From the NCBI RefSeq assembly GCF_902459465.1, contig NC_047064.1, forward strand, positions 10,070,476 through 10,134,475: 64,000 nucleotides of DNA, given 5' to 3'. This DNA comes from Asterias rubens. Taxonomy: Eukaryota > Echinodermata > Asteroidea > Forcipulatida > Asteriidae. The notes beneath the pieces are model-generated. The model saw only the letters and a list, made by a program, of their open reading frames with translations, was not told the origin of the DNA and did not search any database. The position numbers were made by a program, and so were the translations under genes. Shown here in pieces: positions 22,401-36,300 of the stretch (the stretch's first letter is position 1; each line of letters begins with the position of its first letter).

Positions 22401-25400
22401 ACATGAAGCGGTTGTTTTTAGATGGATCCTGGGACAAAGTCCGGGTCCTTCTTGTTTTCGTTCTTTGATTGTTGTCGTTCTTTGATTGTTGTCGTTTTTT
22501 CTAAGACGAATTAACCTTTGGGATTTCAGATACTATTTTTGAGCTAAGCACTAAGTTAGACTGGCGATGGTAATTTTCGGCTTTATGCTTATACTTGTTA
22601 TAAATATAGCAATGGTGGTACATCCTGATTACATCGTCTTCCTAAAAGTATTGACAAATTTAGACCTTCTGGGTGATCGGATCGCCTTTAACAAGCAACT
22701 TCTCGACATTCAAATTTCCGTGGGTGTATTGGGTCATTCCGTGTCAAATCAACCAGTTTTCAGAAAAGTTCCCAGGTGACCCCCTCAGATTTTGATGAAA
22801 CTTCATCAGAATGATTGAATGTGGCTCAAATGAACACATACAAAAAAGCTAAGTCATACTCCATGTCGTTTGCGAGATATGACCCATTGAAATTTGGTCG
22901 AGGCGGCCATTTTGTGCTCGCGCGGGACGCGAAAAGTGATTTTTGTGATAATTTCCGACTTTGAAAGCTCATAATTTAATTATTGTACCAGGTAGAGAGC
23001 TCAAATTTGGTATTCCATATTACTTCTTGCCAAATTTCATGAATCTGCACTCAATTTAGATGTATCTCCTTTAATTTTCTAGTTATGGTCACCTAAAACA
23101 GGCACTTTAAATCAGCCAAAAATGTTTTTTGTGATTTTTGGGGTCACCCTGTGCCCACATGAGGGGTCAAATAAATCCTATATTCCCTAGGTATTATCTA
23201 TGGGTGCATGTTTATACCCATAAGCAATTATAAGCTCACCAATGCAATAATTTAGAAATAGCATGGGCCCAAAGTTGGTTCCAGCCAGAAAAAGGTCAAA
23301 AAGACCCCGCCCGTCTTGACCCCGGTTGACCCCGCGATCAATTGAAATGTTTTTTGAAATTGATACCAGTTAAACATATATATTATATCTACTTATACAC
23401 CAATTTTCAGCTTTGGCACTCAACTCCTTCATGGTGTGGTGGCAATTTGAATGTTATATGTTTTTGGCACATTTTAATGTAATATCATACAGTGTACATG
23501 TACATGTACATTCATGTACACATACAATACATGGTATGTTTGAAGCTTGTGTATCTTTTTTTTTCTGGCTAGCAAAAAGTAACATCAACGCATTGGCATC
23601 TGTGGTGTCTGCGTGATACACAAGTACATTTGTTTGAGAAATGAGTGTTTGCATGTGATACACATTAGAGAAGTATTGTTCTAAAAAAGTAGTGTATGGA
23701 AAGTAATACCAGCGTTTAATATGCAAATGAGGTGACCATGTGATTGGAAAGTTTAACCAGCATAAACATAGCATGGAGGAAACAAAGGGGACTGGGGTTG
23801 GGTTAAAACCAGAGAAGAATATGACAGATAGTTAGTGTTAAGTACTGGCAGATTTAATTTGTATTGTGTGGTTTGATCCATGTTTCAAGTGAAACTACAC
23901 ACGGTACACTGGGGTATGGTTCCATACTGGGGTATGGTTCCAATATTTTGTGTGTGTTATGGGAGAATTTTGCAGCACTTCGTGGTACCTGCCTTAAATT
24001 ATTTATTGCAGTTAAAAACATGCATCATCAACCCATTTCTAAAAACAATAACACAAATAAACTTACCTTTTTGCTAGCCAGAAAAAAATAAGTTACACAA
24101 GCTTCAAACATTATTTTACCATGTATAAATTGTACAATGTGTACATGAATGTACATGTACATGACATTGTATACTGTATGATATTACATTAAAATGTGCC
24201 AAAAACATATAATATTCAAATTGCCACCACACCATGAAGGAGTTGAGTGCCAAAGCTGAAAATTGGTGTATAAGTAGATATATATGTTTAACTGGTATCA
24301 ATTTCAAAAAACATTTCAATTGATCGCGGGGTCAACCGGGGTCAAGACGGGCGGGGTCTTTTTGACCTTTTTCTGGCTGGAACCAACTTTGGGCCCATGC
24401 TATTTCTAAATTATTGCATTGGTGAGCTTATAATTGCTTATGGGTATAAACATGCACCCATAGATAATACCTAGGGAATATAGGATTTATTTGACCCCTC
24501 ATGTGGGCACAGGGTGACCCCAAAAATCACAAAAAACATTTTCGGCTGATTAAAGTGCCTACTTTGGGTGACCATAACTAGAAAATTAAAGGAAATACAT
24601 TTAAATTGAGTGCAGATTCATGAAATTTGGCAAAAAGTAAGATGGAATACTGAATTTGAGCTCTCTACCTGGTACAAAAACTAAATTATGAGCTTTCAAA
24701 GTCGGAAATTATCACAAAAATCACTTTTCGCGTCTCGCGCGAGCACAAAATGGCCGCCTCGGCCAAATTTCAAACGGTCATATCTCGACAACGACATGGA
24801 ATATGACTTAGCTTTTTTGTATGTGTTCATTTTTGCAACATCCAATCATTCTGATGAAGTTTCATCAAAATCTGAGAGGGTCACCTGGGGACCACTGGTT
24901 GATTTGACACGGAATGACCCTATTTGCTTTTGCCGGAGATGAAAGGACTTGGTGAATATTCCGTCGGTTTGCCCATGGAGGAAGAAAATCCCTGCTCAGG
25001 CCTGTATGCGGCACCCTATGAGGAAATTTCTACTGGGGCATTTCAAGGGCACCAAGGCAATGGCCGTTGCTACCTTGCTATAAAGCTAAACTAGGATGGA
25101 TTCCACTATTACAGTCCACCCGCAGAACACTCGATTTAATAAGTCTCCTTTGTCATTTATCTGCGTGACCTCGGTTTGAATACTAATTAGTACAAAGGGC
25201 TTCTGAAATTCAGTCTTTTTCGGCCTTTTCTGGAAAGTCTCAACCAAAATAATGTACCAGTAAATTGAGACAAAGAGCATATCAAAAGCTTGAATTCTCA
25301 TTCAGCCCATGGTATAGACGGGCGCTTTTGTTATTGACTAACTTAGGCTTGGTGGTCAAGGTACCATGCCAACGAAAAACAGTATGCTGCCCTATCAGTC

Positions 25401-27239
25401 GATGATGTCATCGTCAGCCAATCACCCGTGCAAGAAAACCAATCTGTCTAATAGTTGACTTTTTCGTAATGTGAGATTTGGATTAACGGTGGAAATCGCT
25501 GTATCCTGACTGGACTAGGAACGATCCGGTCTCGCTTTTAACATTTCCAGGTAGAATATGAAATAATCTATCCATAGTTTAGGGCCACTGATTTTCCGTT
25601 TCAGAAAAGTGCAAATTCCGTTTGGCAAAAACATGAATTCCGTTTCAGGCACAAAAAATTCCGTTTCATGTTTTTTTAATTAGATAAAAGGTTGTTTAAT
25701 ACCCAGGGACACACTTATAAAAATCAATTTGAGATAAGTTGCACTGTTGACTTCGTAAAATGTTCATTTGAACTGACAAATTTCAAAAAAATACTTTTTT
25801 TTTATAATTGTGGATTATTTTGTATACTGCTGTTCTAAAAAGGTTGCACTGTGACTGCAGTATCAATGCACATGATGTGATAGACTTGATTCCAAGTCTA
25901 AAACTGCAGTTGATTCTCTGCATCAGCCACATTGTAGGCTAATGACAGGAGTGTATCCACAAGAGGGCGCTGTTTCAGCATGATCAAAGACTTGGGAACA
26001 AGTCTATGGACGTGACCATTCTCCATCCACAAACAAAATGTCAGCCATTTTGTTTTCGCTTTGGCGACAGAATGTTGACAGTTTACGGCTTATTTTAGAC
26101 CTTTCCGAGATGAAAAAACATTGTATGTGTTCTTATAGATCATAGGTAAGCTAGTTTGTGTATTATTGTTGGTAAAAGAGAGGGAGAAAATGCAATTTGG
26201 GTGAACAAAAAATGTTTAAAACGTGCCGCGAATAATGCCCTTCGCTTAACCATGTTAACAACGTGTGTACATAATGTGTGTAAACATTGAGGATGGTGTG
26301 AAGTAGAACAGAATGATCCACGGTTACGATCTCGTACTTTTTAATGGTCTGATTTCTGATGCCTTTTTAGTTTAACAAAAAGAATCTTAATAAAGAATGC
26401 AATTTCAATAGTTTTGGCGTCAAGAAAAAAAAAAAAAAAAAAAAAAATCAAATTTTCTGAAATCCCGTTTTCCGTTTCAAAGGGCGGATTCCGCGAATTC
26501 CGTCCGTTTTCCGCGATCGCGGAAAATCAGTGGCCCTAATAGTTGGGGACTGTTGCCGACATTCATAACATGAACATTTTCCGTGTTTTTGTGACTTGTT
26601 TTCTCTGGTTTTGAAGCCATTTTTTACGTACACATTTCTCTTTTTAAAATTTGAGTTGCACCGATTGTTTTTATACATAACGACAGATATGCTCTTCGTT
26701 TCAATTTACTGGTACATTATTTTGGTTGAGACTTTTCAGCAAAGGCTGAAAATTACCGAATTCCAGAAGCCCTTTTGACTAATTAGTATTCAAACCGAGG
26801 TCACGCATGAAAAACGCCGCATATCCCTGTAGATAAATAACAATGGGCATTAGTGTACTGCAGGTAGACTGTTCAGGTTTGTTCATGTTTTTTTAACAAG
26901 TAGGCACACTTCAAAACTGGGGTGTTAAATTGACAACACCAACCTGGTTTTATTTATTTCCGTTAACACTAAATTATATCGTTGGTGAAATTAGCACATG
27001 TGTGTCAGTGTTGCCACAGAATAATACCAAGACAATCAGCACCCCAGTGTTTGCAGTGCACTGCTGAAACGTTTATTTATGTAACTTCAACTGTATCTTT
27101 TATATTAATTGTATCAAAATAATCGTCTATTTTGTGCTGTTTTCCTGTTTTGTTCTGTAATCTTTCAACGGGCACATCCGCCACAAGCCTCGGCGTTTAG
27201 GATGATGCCTCCATGTGATGTGAATGTGGAAATAAATGT

Positions 27240-27307
<68 letters not shown>

Positions 27308-27320
27308 CTGATTGATTGAC

Positions 27321-27371
<51 letters not shown>

Positions 27372-30300
27372 CTGATTGATTGATTGACTACATTGACTAC
27401 ATTGACAAAAAACAAATCTTGACCCTCCTTTAATATACACGGGTTCTGTTAATGCGACCATTGTTCGAGGCCACCACCATGATTATAAGCAATTTTCAAG
27501 TCTCATGAGATGTGCTGGGAATACACTCATCGATGCCCCACTGCTAGTAGACGGTTGACGTTCAGGTTATGACATTTTGAGGGTTGTCTTATTACTATTG
27601 TAATCCATGTAAATGAATGTAGGCCTAATGCAGCAGCTGTCAATGTGTTAAAGACACTGGCCACTATTGGTAATGTTGTCAAAGACCAGTCTTCTCACTT
27701 GGTGTGTCTCAACATATGCATAAAATAACAAACTTGTGAATATTTGAGCTCAATTGTCGTCAAAGTTGCGAGATATTAATGAAAGAAAAAAACACCCTTG
27801 TCGCATCAAGGTTTGGCGACAGTCGAGTAAATTAAACTTCTATGAAAAATCTTATTGCATACCTGTGCTGCTCACCCTTTATTTTCATTTGTTTTTTTAA
27901 TCAACAAAATTAATTTAACAGAAAAAAAATTCACCTGTCATTTAGCATCACTGTTTGAACAATGTACAGTGTGTATCATTTTTGCTTTACTTGCTTTGTT
28001 AAAGGCAGTGGACAATATATTGGTAATTACTCAAAATAATTATAGCTTAAAACCTTTCTTGGTGACGAGTAATGGGGAGAGGTTGATAGTATAAAACATT
28101 GTGAGAAACGGCTCCCTCTGAAGTGCCATAGTTTTCGAGAAAGATAGAAGTAATATTCCACGAATTTGATTTCGAGACCTCAGATTTAGAACTTGAGGTC
28201 TCGAAATCAACCATCTAAACGCACACAACTACGTGTGACAATGGTGTTTTTTCTTTCATTATTATCTCGCAAGTTCGATGACCGATTGAGCTCAAATTTT
28301 CACAGGTTTATTATTGTATGCATATGTTGAGATATACCAACTGAGAAGACTAGTCTTTGACAATTACCAATAGTATCCACTGCATTTAAATTGAAACAGA
28401 TATCACGTAGTAGGACATCCATTATCGTCATTAAAGTGAATACTTTTACAGCGTAAACAATTTCTGTCCACAATCATTTGGTTTATAGGCACTGAACACT
28501 AAACTTGTAACTACTCAAAATAATGTTTAGCATCAAATTGTACTTGCGAGCAATGGTGAGGTGAGCTGGTGATTATAAACAAATGTGAGACACGACTCCC
28601 TCTGAAGTAACGTAGCTTTTTGAGAAAGAGGTAATTTCTCATTCAATATCAGGCCTGAAGCCCTGTATTTAGACATCCTGAAATTGTTTTTCTTTCTTTC
28701 ATTACTCTCTTGCAACTTCGATGACCAATTTGTTATGACATTTTATGGATACACACAGTGAGACTATTGGTCGACTTTTTGACAATTACCAGGGCCCAAT
28801 TTCATAGCGCTGCTTAGCGGCCGATTTTGTGCTTACTTTGCGATTTCTATTTCATAGCGCTACTAACCGTTAAGCACACGAAAAGGCATGCTAACCTTCC
28901 GGTGCTTACCGCACGAAAATAAATGACGTCACAATGCAAATCCACGGTTAATTAACACGCAACATGGCCGCCAAATTGTTCTATTAACCTGTGAAATACG
29001 CTAAGGCTTAAGCAATTTTTGTCTGCTACAGTAAGCACGCAAATTTGCTTACCGTTAAGCAGCGCATAGCTGGGCCCAGATGTCAACAGTACCTTTAATC
29101 ATGGAGCAATTGCTCCATGCTTTAATATTGAGGGAAAGTTATTGTGAGATTTCATTTTTTCCAGATGCCCATTTTTCCAGAGTTATATGTATCATATTAT
29201 TGGTTCTCTGTCTCTTCTCCTCGCGAAGTCATTGTTGAATGCACAAAGTCTCGGGTTTATCATATTTCATCAATTTCCTCAGCGGAGAGACATATTGATA
29301 TTGAGTGTTTGGATGGTTTCAAATTGTGAACCTCGGCTCACTGTCTCTACATCCGCAGGAATATTCTACAAGGCTGGTGAAATCATGTCATGCACTGCAT
29401 ACGAAGCAGAACGGCTATAGAGAGACAATACTGCCCACGGTCTTTTAGACTTGATTCAAGTCGCCTTCTCGTGCGAGAGGTCCCTAAGAATATCCACCGT
29501 CAACTAATAAGGACTCTCACAGGATTGGGACTTGACCATAGCTCTATGGACTTGACTCAAGTCTAACGGTCATTCGGCATACATTCGCATCACATTATTT
29601 GAAACTAGACCGGCACACATAAGTCAATAAAAGGCCGGCCATTGGATAGGGGTCGCAGGATTGCTTGTGTAAGGATTATGTTAAATTTTTGTAGAATAAA
29701 AATAGACTTTGCGGGGTTATTCAGCCTGTGCTGCACTCTTGAGAAAGTGTTTACAGAAATCCATAGCTAGTTATTTTGCTCTAGACTCAATTACTAACTG
29801 AAGTGCCAATGTTTCCTGTCTAACAAAAATATTAACGTACACCTTTTGGCCTTATTGGATGACCGAGTGAGGAACTGAGTTGTTACTATTTTTTGTTTTA
29901 AGTTTCATATTTATTTCCAATTGTGTAATTATTAATTTGATTTGTGTATTTTGTATTTTTACTTTTTTAATTAGAGAACAAAAGTGTTTGTTCATTATTG
30001 ATTTATTCATTCGTTCATTTATGTTTATGTTTTTCATTTGAATATTATAGGCCTACTGTTATTGTTATTCTTCTTCTAGCTGGGTTGCTTTGTTGCATGT
30101 TGTATTTTAAACGTCTAGTTGTAGCTCCAGCCGGAAACACCTTATGCAACCTAAAACATCCGACCGACAGAAACAAAGAGATAATTTTATGACACAAAGG
30201 ATATGGTTGCATTTCATTGACTCTCACTCTCTCTGTATGTGCATAATGTCTTGGGCCACTATGGGCCCCCCCCCCCTTATTCCCAGGGGCCCTGCAAGCC

Positions 30301-33300
30301 CTCAATTCAACTGCAAGATATGCTTAAAACAGACCCGATATTTTTTAACGGGGGCAAAGAAGGCGGTTGCCTCGATGCCCCCTGGTCATTCATTGCCTTG
30401 GTGGCTTGGAAATGATCCAGTAGAAACTTAAAAATAGGGTTCCCTTATAGACAGTGGACACTATTGGTAATTGTCAAAGATAAGTCTTCACACAGTTGAT
30501 GTATCTCAACATATGCATAAAATAACAAACCTGTGAAAATTTGAGCTCAATCGGTCGTCGAAGTTGCGAGGTAATAATAAAAGAGTGCAGCGTGCAGATC
30601 GCCTAACCCTCGTAGTTCGGAATAATTTGTCAAAACGTTTTAATTCACTTTATAAAACAAATATGTTAGCTTTTTGGGGGGCATTCACCGAACTTAAACT
30701 TGTCTTAAATGAGAATTCGGAAAATCCTAGATAATTGTTCCTGAACTATTAACCAAATAATATCATTGTTTAAACATTTGGCCCCCAAAGCTCTTAAATT
30801 AATCCGTAAAGGTCAAAGATAAATTAACCGGAATATTTACTTTATGTAAATTTTGAAATCAAACGCGAAAGGTCGTTCTCAATACCAACATTAATAAGTT
30901 ATTTGTAAACAATGAATTCATTAGAATGGAAAGAAAAGTTTGATGAAACCTTTGTACGTAAATGGAACTTGTGACTTTGAATAATTTGCATGAATAGTTT
31001 TCTACTGGATACCGGAAATTTTACTTCAGTGCAAATAATTTATTTTGAAGAAAAAAAACCCAGAAAGGCCGCTCTTTTTACCAACATAAATGAGGCATTT
31101 GTTAACAATGAATTCTGTAAGAAACACAGTTTGGCAAAAGTTTGATTAAAACCTTGGTGGGACTTAAGAAATTTGTGCATTTGACTTGAAATGATGACCC
31201 AATATATTTTCTTCTGAATTTACCGGAAAATTTACTGCATGCAAATATTGTAATAAAACGCAGAGAGGCCGATCTCAATCCAACCTAAATAAGTTATTTG
31301 TAAACAATGAATTTATTAGAATGAAAAAGGTTTGGAAACCTGTGTACGCAAATACGGGACTTCTGACTTTGAATTAGGCCCATTTGCATGAATAGTCTAC
31401 TAAATTTACCGTAAAAGTTAATTCATGCGATTGTAATTAAACGCGGAAAGGCTGATCTTTATACCAACATAAATAAGGTATTGGTAAACAATGAATTCTT
31501 TAAGAAACAAAGTTTGACAATTAAAAGTCTGATGAAAACTCTGGTGGGACTTCTGACTTGAAATAATTGCATGAGTATATTTTCTACTGAATTTACTGGA
31601 ATATTTACTTCATGTAAATATTGTAATAAAACGCAGAGAAGGCGATCTAAATACCAACATAAACAAGTTATTTGTAAACAATGAACTCATTAGAATAAAA
31701 AAGTTGTTTTTTTTACTTTTGTGAACGTAAGTGTGACTTCTGACTTTAAATTACTTGCATGAAGTATTTTCTACTGAATTTAAACCGGGAAAACTTCATG
31801 CAAGTATTGAAATAAAACGCGGAAATGTCGATCTCAATTTTAACATAAATAAGTTATTTGTAAACAATGAATTCTTTGAATGACCAAAGTTCGCTGAAAA
31901 CTTTGGTGGGACTTCTGACTTTGAATAATTTCTATGAATGTATTTTCTACTCAATTTAAACCGTGAAATGTTCCTCATGCAAATATTGAAATAAAATGCG
32001 GAAAGGTCGATCTTAATACCAACATAAATAAGTTATTTGTAAACAATGAATTCATTAGAATGAAGAAGAAAAACAGTCAAACGTTTTATAAAAACCTTTG
32101 TGAACGTAACTGGAACTTCTGACTTTAAATAATTTGCATGAATTTATTTTCTACTGAGTTTCACTTTGACCTGTTGCGTTTATTTTTCAAAGTTACTTGT
32201 CGCAAGTCGGCGAGGTCAATTCCAGTATCTTGCTTGTCATCACTGAGAATGTGTGTATACCGAGTTGTTTTAACTAGTCTCCAATCTCAGTGTGTTTGTT
32301 GTGGGCTTTTCTGTGTTTGTGTAAAGACTCTGTGGTTTCGTGTTTAGCGATGGACGTCCTTGTAGTTTTAAATTTTTGACGGGAAATAATCTGGTGTTGA
32401 CATACTTTGATTTCAAACAAACTTGATTTATTTGTTGACATTATATTCATTACTTGGAAGCGCTGTTTGATACTTGAATCGGTGTTGATCCAAACATGAG
32501 AGGATTCTACCTCAAACAATGGGTGGGAAATAATTGAATATTCATTTCTTTCTGGTGGATGATCTGTTGACAACGGCTGAATACTGATGATGTAGGGACT
32601 ATTTATACTTCAGTAAGAAGCACTGCTGCCCTCTATTGTTTGGGGTGTAAGGAGTCAGATCAGCTCAGTGGTAAAGTTGTTAGGTTTCACATGCATTTTT
32701 TGCAACATTATTGTACAGGTAATGCCTAAACTTTTTTCATGAAAAGTGTTTGTTGAACATTGATTTAGCGATTGGGGTTGGGTTTGATGAGGATTTGTAG
32801 GTAAACATTGGAGGGGGCTTAGGCCTAATTATAGTTGGAAGAGAAATGCCTATATATATATAGCCCAAAGCCCTACTTGGGTAACCATTTGGTAAGATAG
32901 GCCTATGTTAGTTTGGAACAATCAAATCGATGAAGCTCCTCATGAACAAAAAGTGCTCAAAACATTTTGTACTACTTGTAGCCGGTTGTTTTTAGGGTTC
33001 CTTACGAGAAAGATAGTAGAACCACTAAATAGGCTCAAGCTCTGGTGTCTCTGATCAGTAAAAGTGACTTTAGTGTGGGTTTGAGTCCTGGTCGTGACAC
33101 TTGTGTCCGTAACAAGCTGATCATTAAGAGTTACAGATTGCCAAAATGGGAAGTCAGATTGGCGCAGTGATGTCTTGCCTCACCTTCCACCTCTGGGGAC
33201 CCCGGTTCGAATCCTACTGAGGGCACTATGTGGATTGGGTTTTCAGTCCCTGCTTGACTTTGTGGGTTTCCCAGAGGACAATTCCCCGTGGTTTTCCTCC

Positions 33301-36300
33301 CAATTCTAAAACTTAAATTTCTTCATTGTCTTTCGCGCCTTGACTAGATGCTGAAAAGGCTTTGGCAAGTATTATGATAGATGTAGATGTAAATTGTTTC
33401 AGGCTGGTCGCAGAGCCACAAAACCTTGTTAAAGTTGCTATGTCAGATTTTTGGCCCCAAACATTAAAAAAAATAGATTTTTTTGAGTGAACGGTATTTC
33501 AAAGAGTATCACCCGCTCTAATGAAAAAAAGTGTAACTTTTACTTTTAATGGTCAGGAACCATGACCAAAATTTAAAACGTTTCTTATAAAACACATAAG
33601 AATTGGTCACGTGATATGTTGTCGGGATCCCAACAAAAACTAATTTAGAGCAATTTATTTCACTGCTACTAGTAATTGGCGGACTTTTTCGAGCAATGGC
33701 TTAACTGAAAGCTTGTACCTTTCTCGACCCCCATCAAAATACCTGGGTCAAATCGGCCACACATCTGACATAGCATCTTTAAGCCTCCTGTGTGATTAAA
33801 AATGGATATTAACAATTAAAAACTTGACAAATGGCAAGTTTTTAAAAAATTTACTATCGAATGCTTTAAAGCTCTATACTTACAAAATAAGTATTATTAT
33901 TACAATATTATTGTTAATTATTATTCCTGAAATATTGATTTTTGTATTATGCTTCACAGATACTCACATTATTTTGCATTAAATATTAAAATATCGATTT
34001 GTTTGTATAAAAAATATTACAGATGGGATGTATAACAGTGGAGGCATCAGCCAGCATGTTTCTCAAGTTACGTTCCTACAGCAATCCATCCAGTCGAGAA
34101 TCAGATGGGGATTGCTGTGATAACATCTTCAGTGGATGCTCAAACACTTGTGACAACAGATTCTTAATCTGTGTGCACGATCTGGATACGTAAGTCTAAA
34201 GTTCTCTTTCGACGGTGTTGTCAGCAGAAGCCTTTTTGAGATATGGTGGACACAATGCTAGGTTTGGGTAAATTTGTCTGTATAGACCAATCTAATGCTC
34301 AATGGGTGCACAAGTGTGGAGCATGGTGCGCCATTGGCTTCGGTGTCTCCAATGCCTAGATTATGCACAAAGACACTGCAGTTGTAAAAAGGTCAATAGA
34401 GGGCGATACCAATTTTGTTTCGTCGGATTGGTCTATACTCATCCAAACCAACTATTGCACTCCTATAGTGTCCGCCATAATCTCTAAAAGGTTTAAGACA
34501 CTCCCTTGAGGATAAAGGTCTTGTCACACAGGCCTCAATAACGAGACAGAAAAAAGAATGGAATGAGTGTGGGCCTATCTCTTTGCGTCGTTTTCGCTAT
34601 TGCTGCAGTGTGACTCAGCCTTAAAGGTACTGGACACTATTGATAACTGTCAAAGACCAGTCTTCTCACTTTGTGTATGTCAATGTATGCGAAAATAAAC
34701 AAACCTTTGAAAATTTGAACTTAATTGGGCGTCTAAATGGCGAGATAACAATGGAAGAAAAAACATCCTTGTGGCACGAAGTTGTTCATTTTCAGATGCT
34801 TGATTTGATTTTGAGGTCTTGAAATCAAAATCAGTGAAAATTACTGCTTTCTCAAAAACCTATGTCTCATAAGTCTCCTAAATACTTTCATATCTACTAA
34901 ATTTATTTATCTATTGTATTGATCTTTTTCTCATAGATCAACTCAGATTCACTTGTGCAGATATGGACTCATCATCACTGGTGTAGTGGCTGAAGGCAGC
35001 GACGTCTTCAACTTTCCTTCCGTCCTCCCAGCGTCAATTCAAAACCCCATTCGCAAGAACTTCGGAAGGTGGCCAGTGAGTATAAAATAAGGAATAACAA
35101 CTTCCATAAAATCTAGGAGGGTTATGCAACATTATTTGATTTCAGTCTTATGAAACTTTTATTTGTAAAGATGCCACTTTTGCTCTTGATACCTGGCTGT
35201 CATATTGAGGGCTTTTTCAACCCTTTCTCCAAAACCAAGGGAATGGTTTCTCAAAGTTTTATACATTATCTCTTCATTTTATGGTTATGATTTTTTTAGT
35301 ATATACCAAGGTATATCATACCTCTAAACATCCTGTGCATGAAATCTAAATTGGACATTCTTGTTGGCTTGGTGGTTTCATCCAGCCCCCGTTTTGATCC
35401 CGCTTTAAACCGAAGCCTTGCAGGTTGATTAGGTTTTCAGTCCTTACCTGATTCCAGGTTTTTTTCCTATGGGTTGTTCCTGAATCTCCAGCAGGCAGTC
35501 ACATCTAAAACCAGCATTTCTTCATGTCGGCTCAACACATTTTCTTTAGAACTACTAGTTATACGTTTGAATCCCTTTTGATGATCTCTCGGTTGCATTC
35601 TAAAAAGAACTGCATAATATGTTTCTTTATATTAACTTTGGTTTTCACCCATACACACTGATGTGTGTGATGAGCACTATATCAGTACTTTCTCGAGCTC
35701 TTTGAAAAAAATTACAGGCATGTTACAAAGGTGGGATTCAAACACCTGACCTTTGCGATTGCAGGACAGTGTCTTACCGACTAGATCAACGAGATTGCGT
35801 GGCAGCTAGAGGCAGTTCGAATCTTATATTTTAGCAGCGGGCACTGCTCCATCTATTAAACTTTTCTTTGTCCTAATTTTTATTTATTTTTTTTTTTTTT
35901 CCCATATTTTTTCTAGGGTGGTGTAAGATTGAAGATTCAGGTATGGGATGACGACAACAATGCTGATGATCATGTGGATAATTTCTTTCAAAACATGAGG
36001 GCAACTCCTGCATCGAGCAGTAGCACTGCAAGAGCCACTTCCTACATTCTTAATGGCCCAGGATACGCCACGTAAGTATATTGATTCATGGCCTAGCAGT
36101 TAAGAGCGCCGGATTCAAACTCTGGTATTAATACCCGAGTCCTTAGGCAAGACTTAACCATTGCCTCATCCTTGGGATGGCATGTAAAGCCATTGATCCT
36201 GTGTGTTGTGTAATGCACATAAAATAACCCAGTACACTTATCGAAAAGAGAAGGGGTTCGCCTCGGTGTTCCTGGTTTGATTGGCAGCATATTGCTCCAC

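Larger units (their letters stand above)
20180..22565 (+). repeat. three degenerate tandem copies of a unit of about 450 bp, with MITEs inserted
   Basis: Units at about 20180-20768, 21115-21575 and 22130-22565 share GTCCACAAATCAAC, CTTCCCTTTAAAATAT, ATTCACAAT..AGTCTCA, CTTGAAA..TATGGACG, GGAATAACTTCTC, CTTCTGGTTAAATGTCAT and GGGATTTCAGAT in the same order. MITEs at 20263, 20769 and 21586 interrupt or separate the units. No coding sequence is evident. Confidence 0.8.
25163..26806. mobile_element. element with terminal inverted repeats of about 120 bp, hosting nested insertions
   Basis: The left arm 25163-25283 (GCGTGACCTCGGTTTGAATA onward) is complemented by 26686-26806. Both arms translate to a [22 protein letters not shown] peptide on opposite strands, which reflects the repeat and not a gene. 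The interior holds the 959 bp insert at 25580-26538. Confidence 0.8.
16430..34022 (+). other. DSL gene intron 1 (17.6 kb), repeat-filled
   Basis: Between the signal-peptide exon and the MNNL exon I find no other coding exon. The intron holds about ten MITE copies, a three-unit tandem duplication, a 2.2 kb inverted repeat, a nested transposon group, microsatellite and satellite arrays and SINE pieces, listed separately. Stretches 16430-17275, 17614-18624, 18773-19553, 24921-25162, 29078-29445, 29566-30445 and 32161-33029 show nothing further that I can name, apart from C-runs at 17831-17852 and 18901-18917. Confidence 0.65.

Noticed and set aside
23413..24319. Paired frames of 67-106 codons on both strands
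   Set aside because: They are mirrored copies in the arms of the 2.2 kb inverted repeat or spacer frames with no domain.
25086..26778. A conserved [18 protein letters not shown] peptide in two frames
   Set aside because: The two occurrences are the opposite arms of one inverted repeat, so similarity reflects the element and not protein conservation.
27165..27461. Asn-Gln-Ser-Ile repeat proteins on the minus strand
   Set aside because: They are translations of the (TTGA)n microsatellite at 27241-27390.
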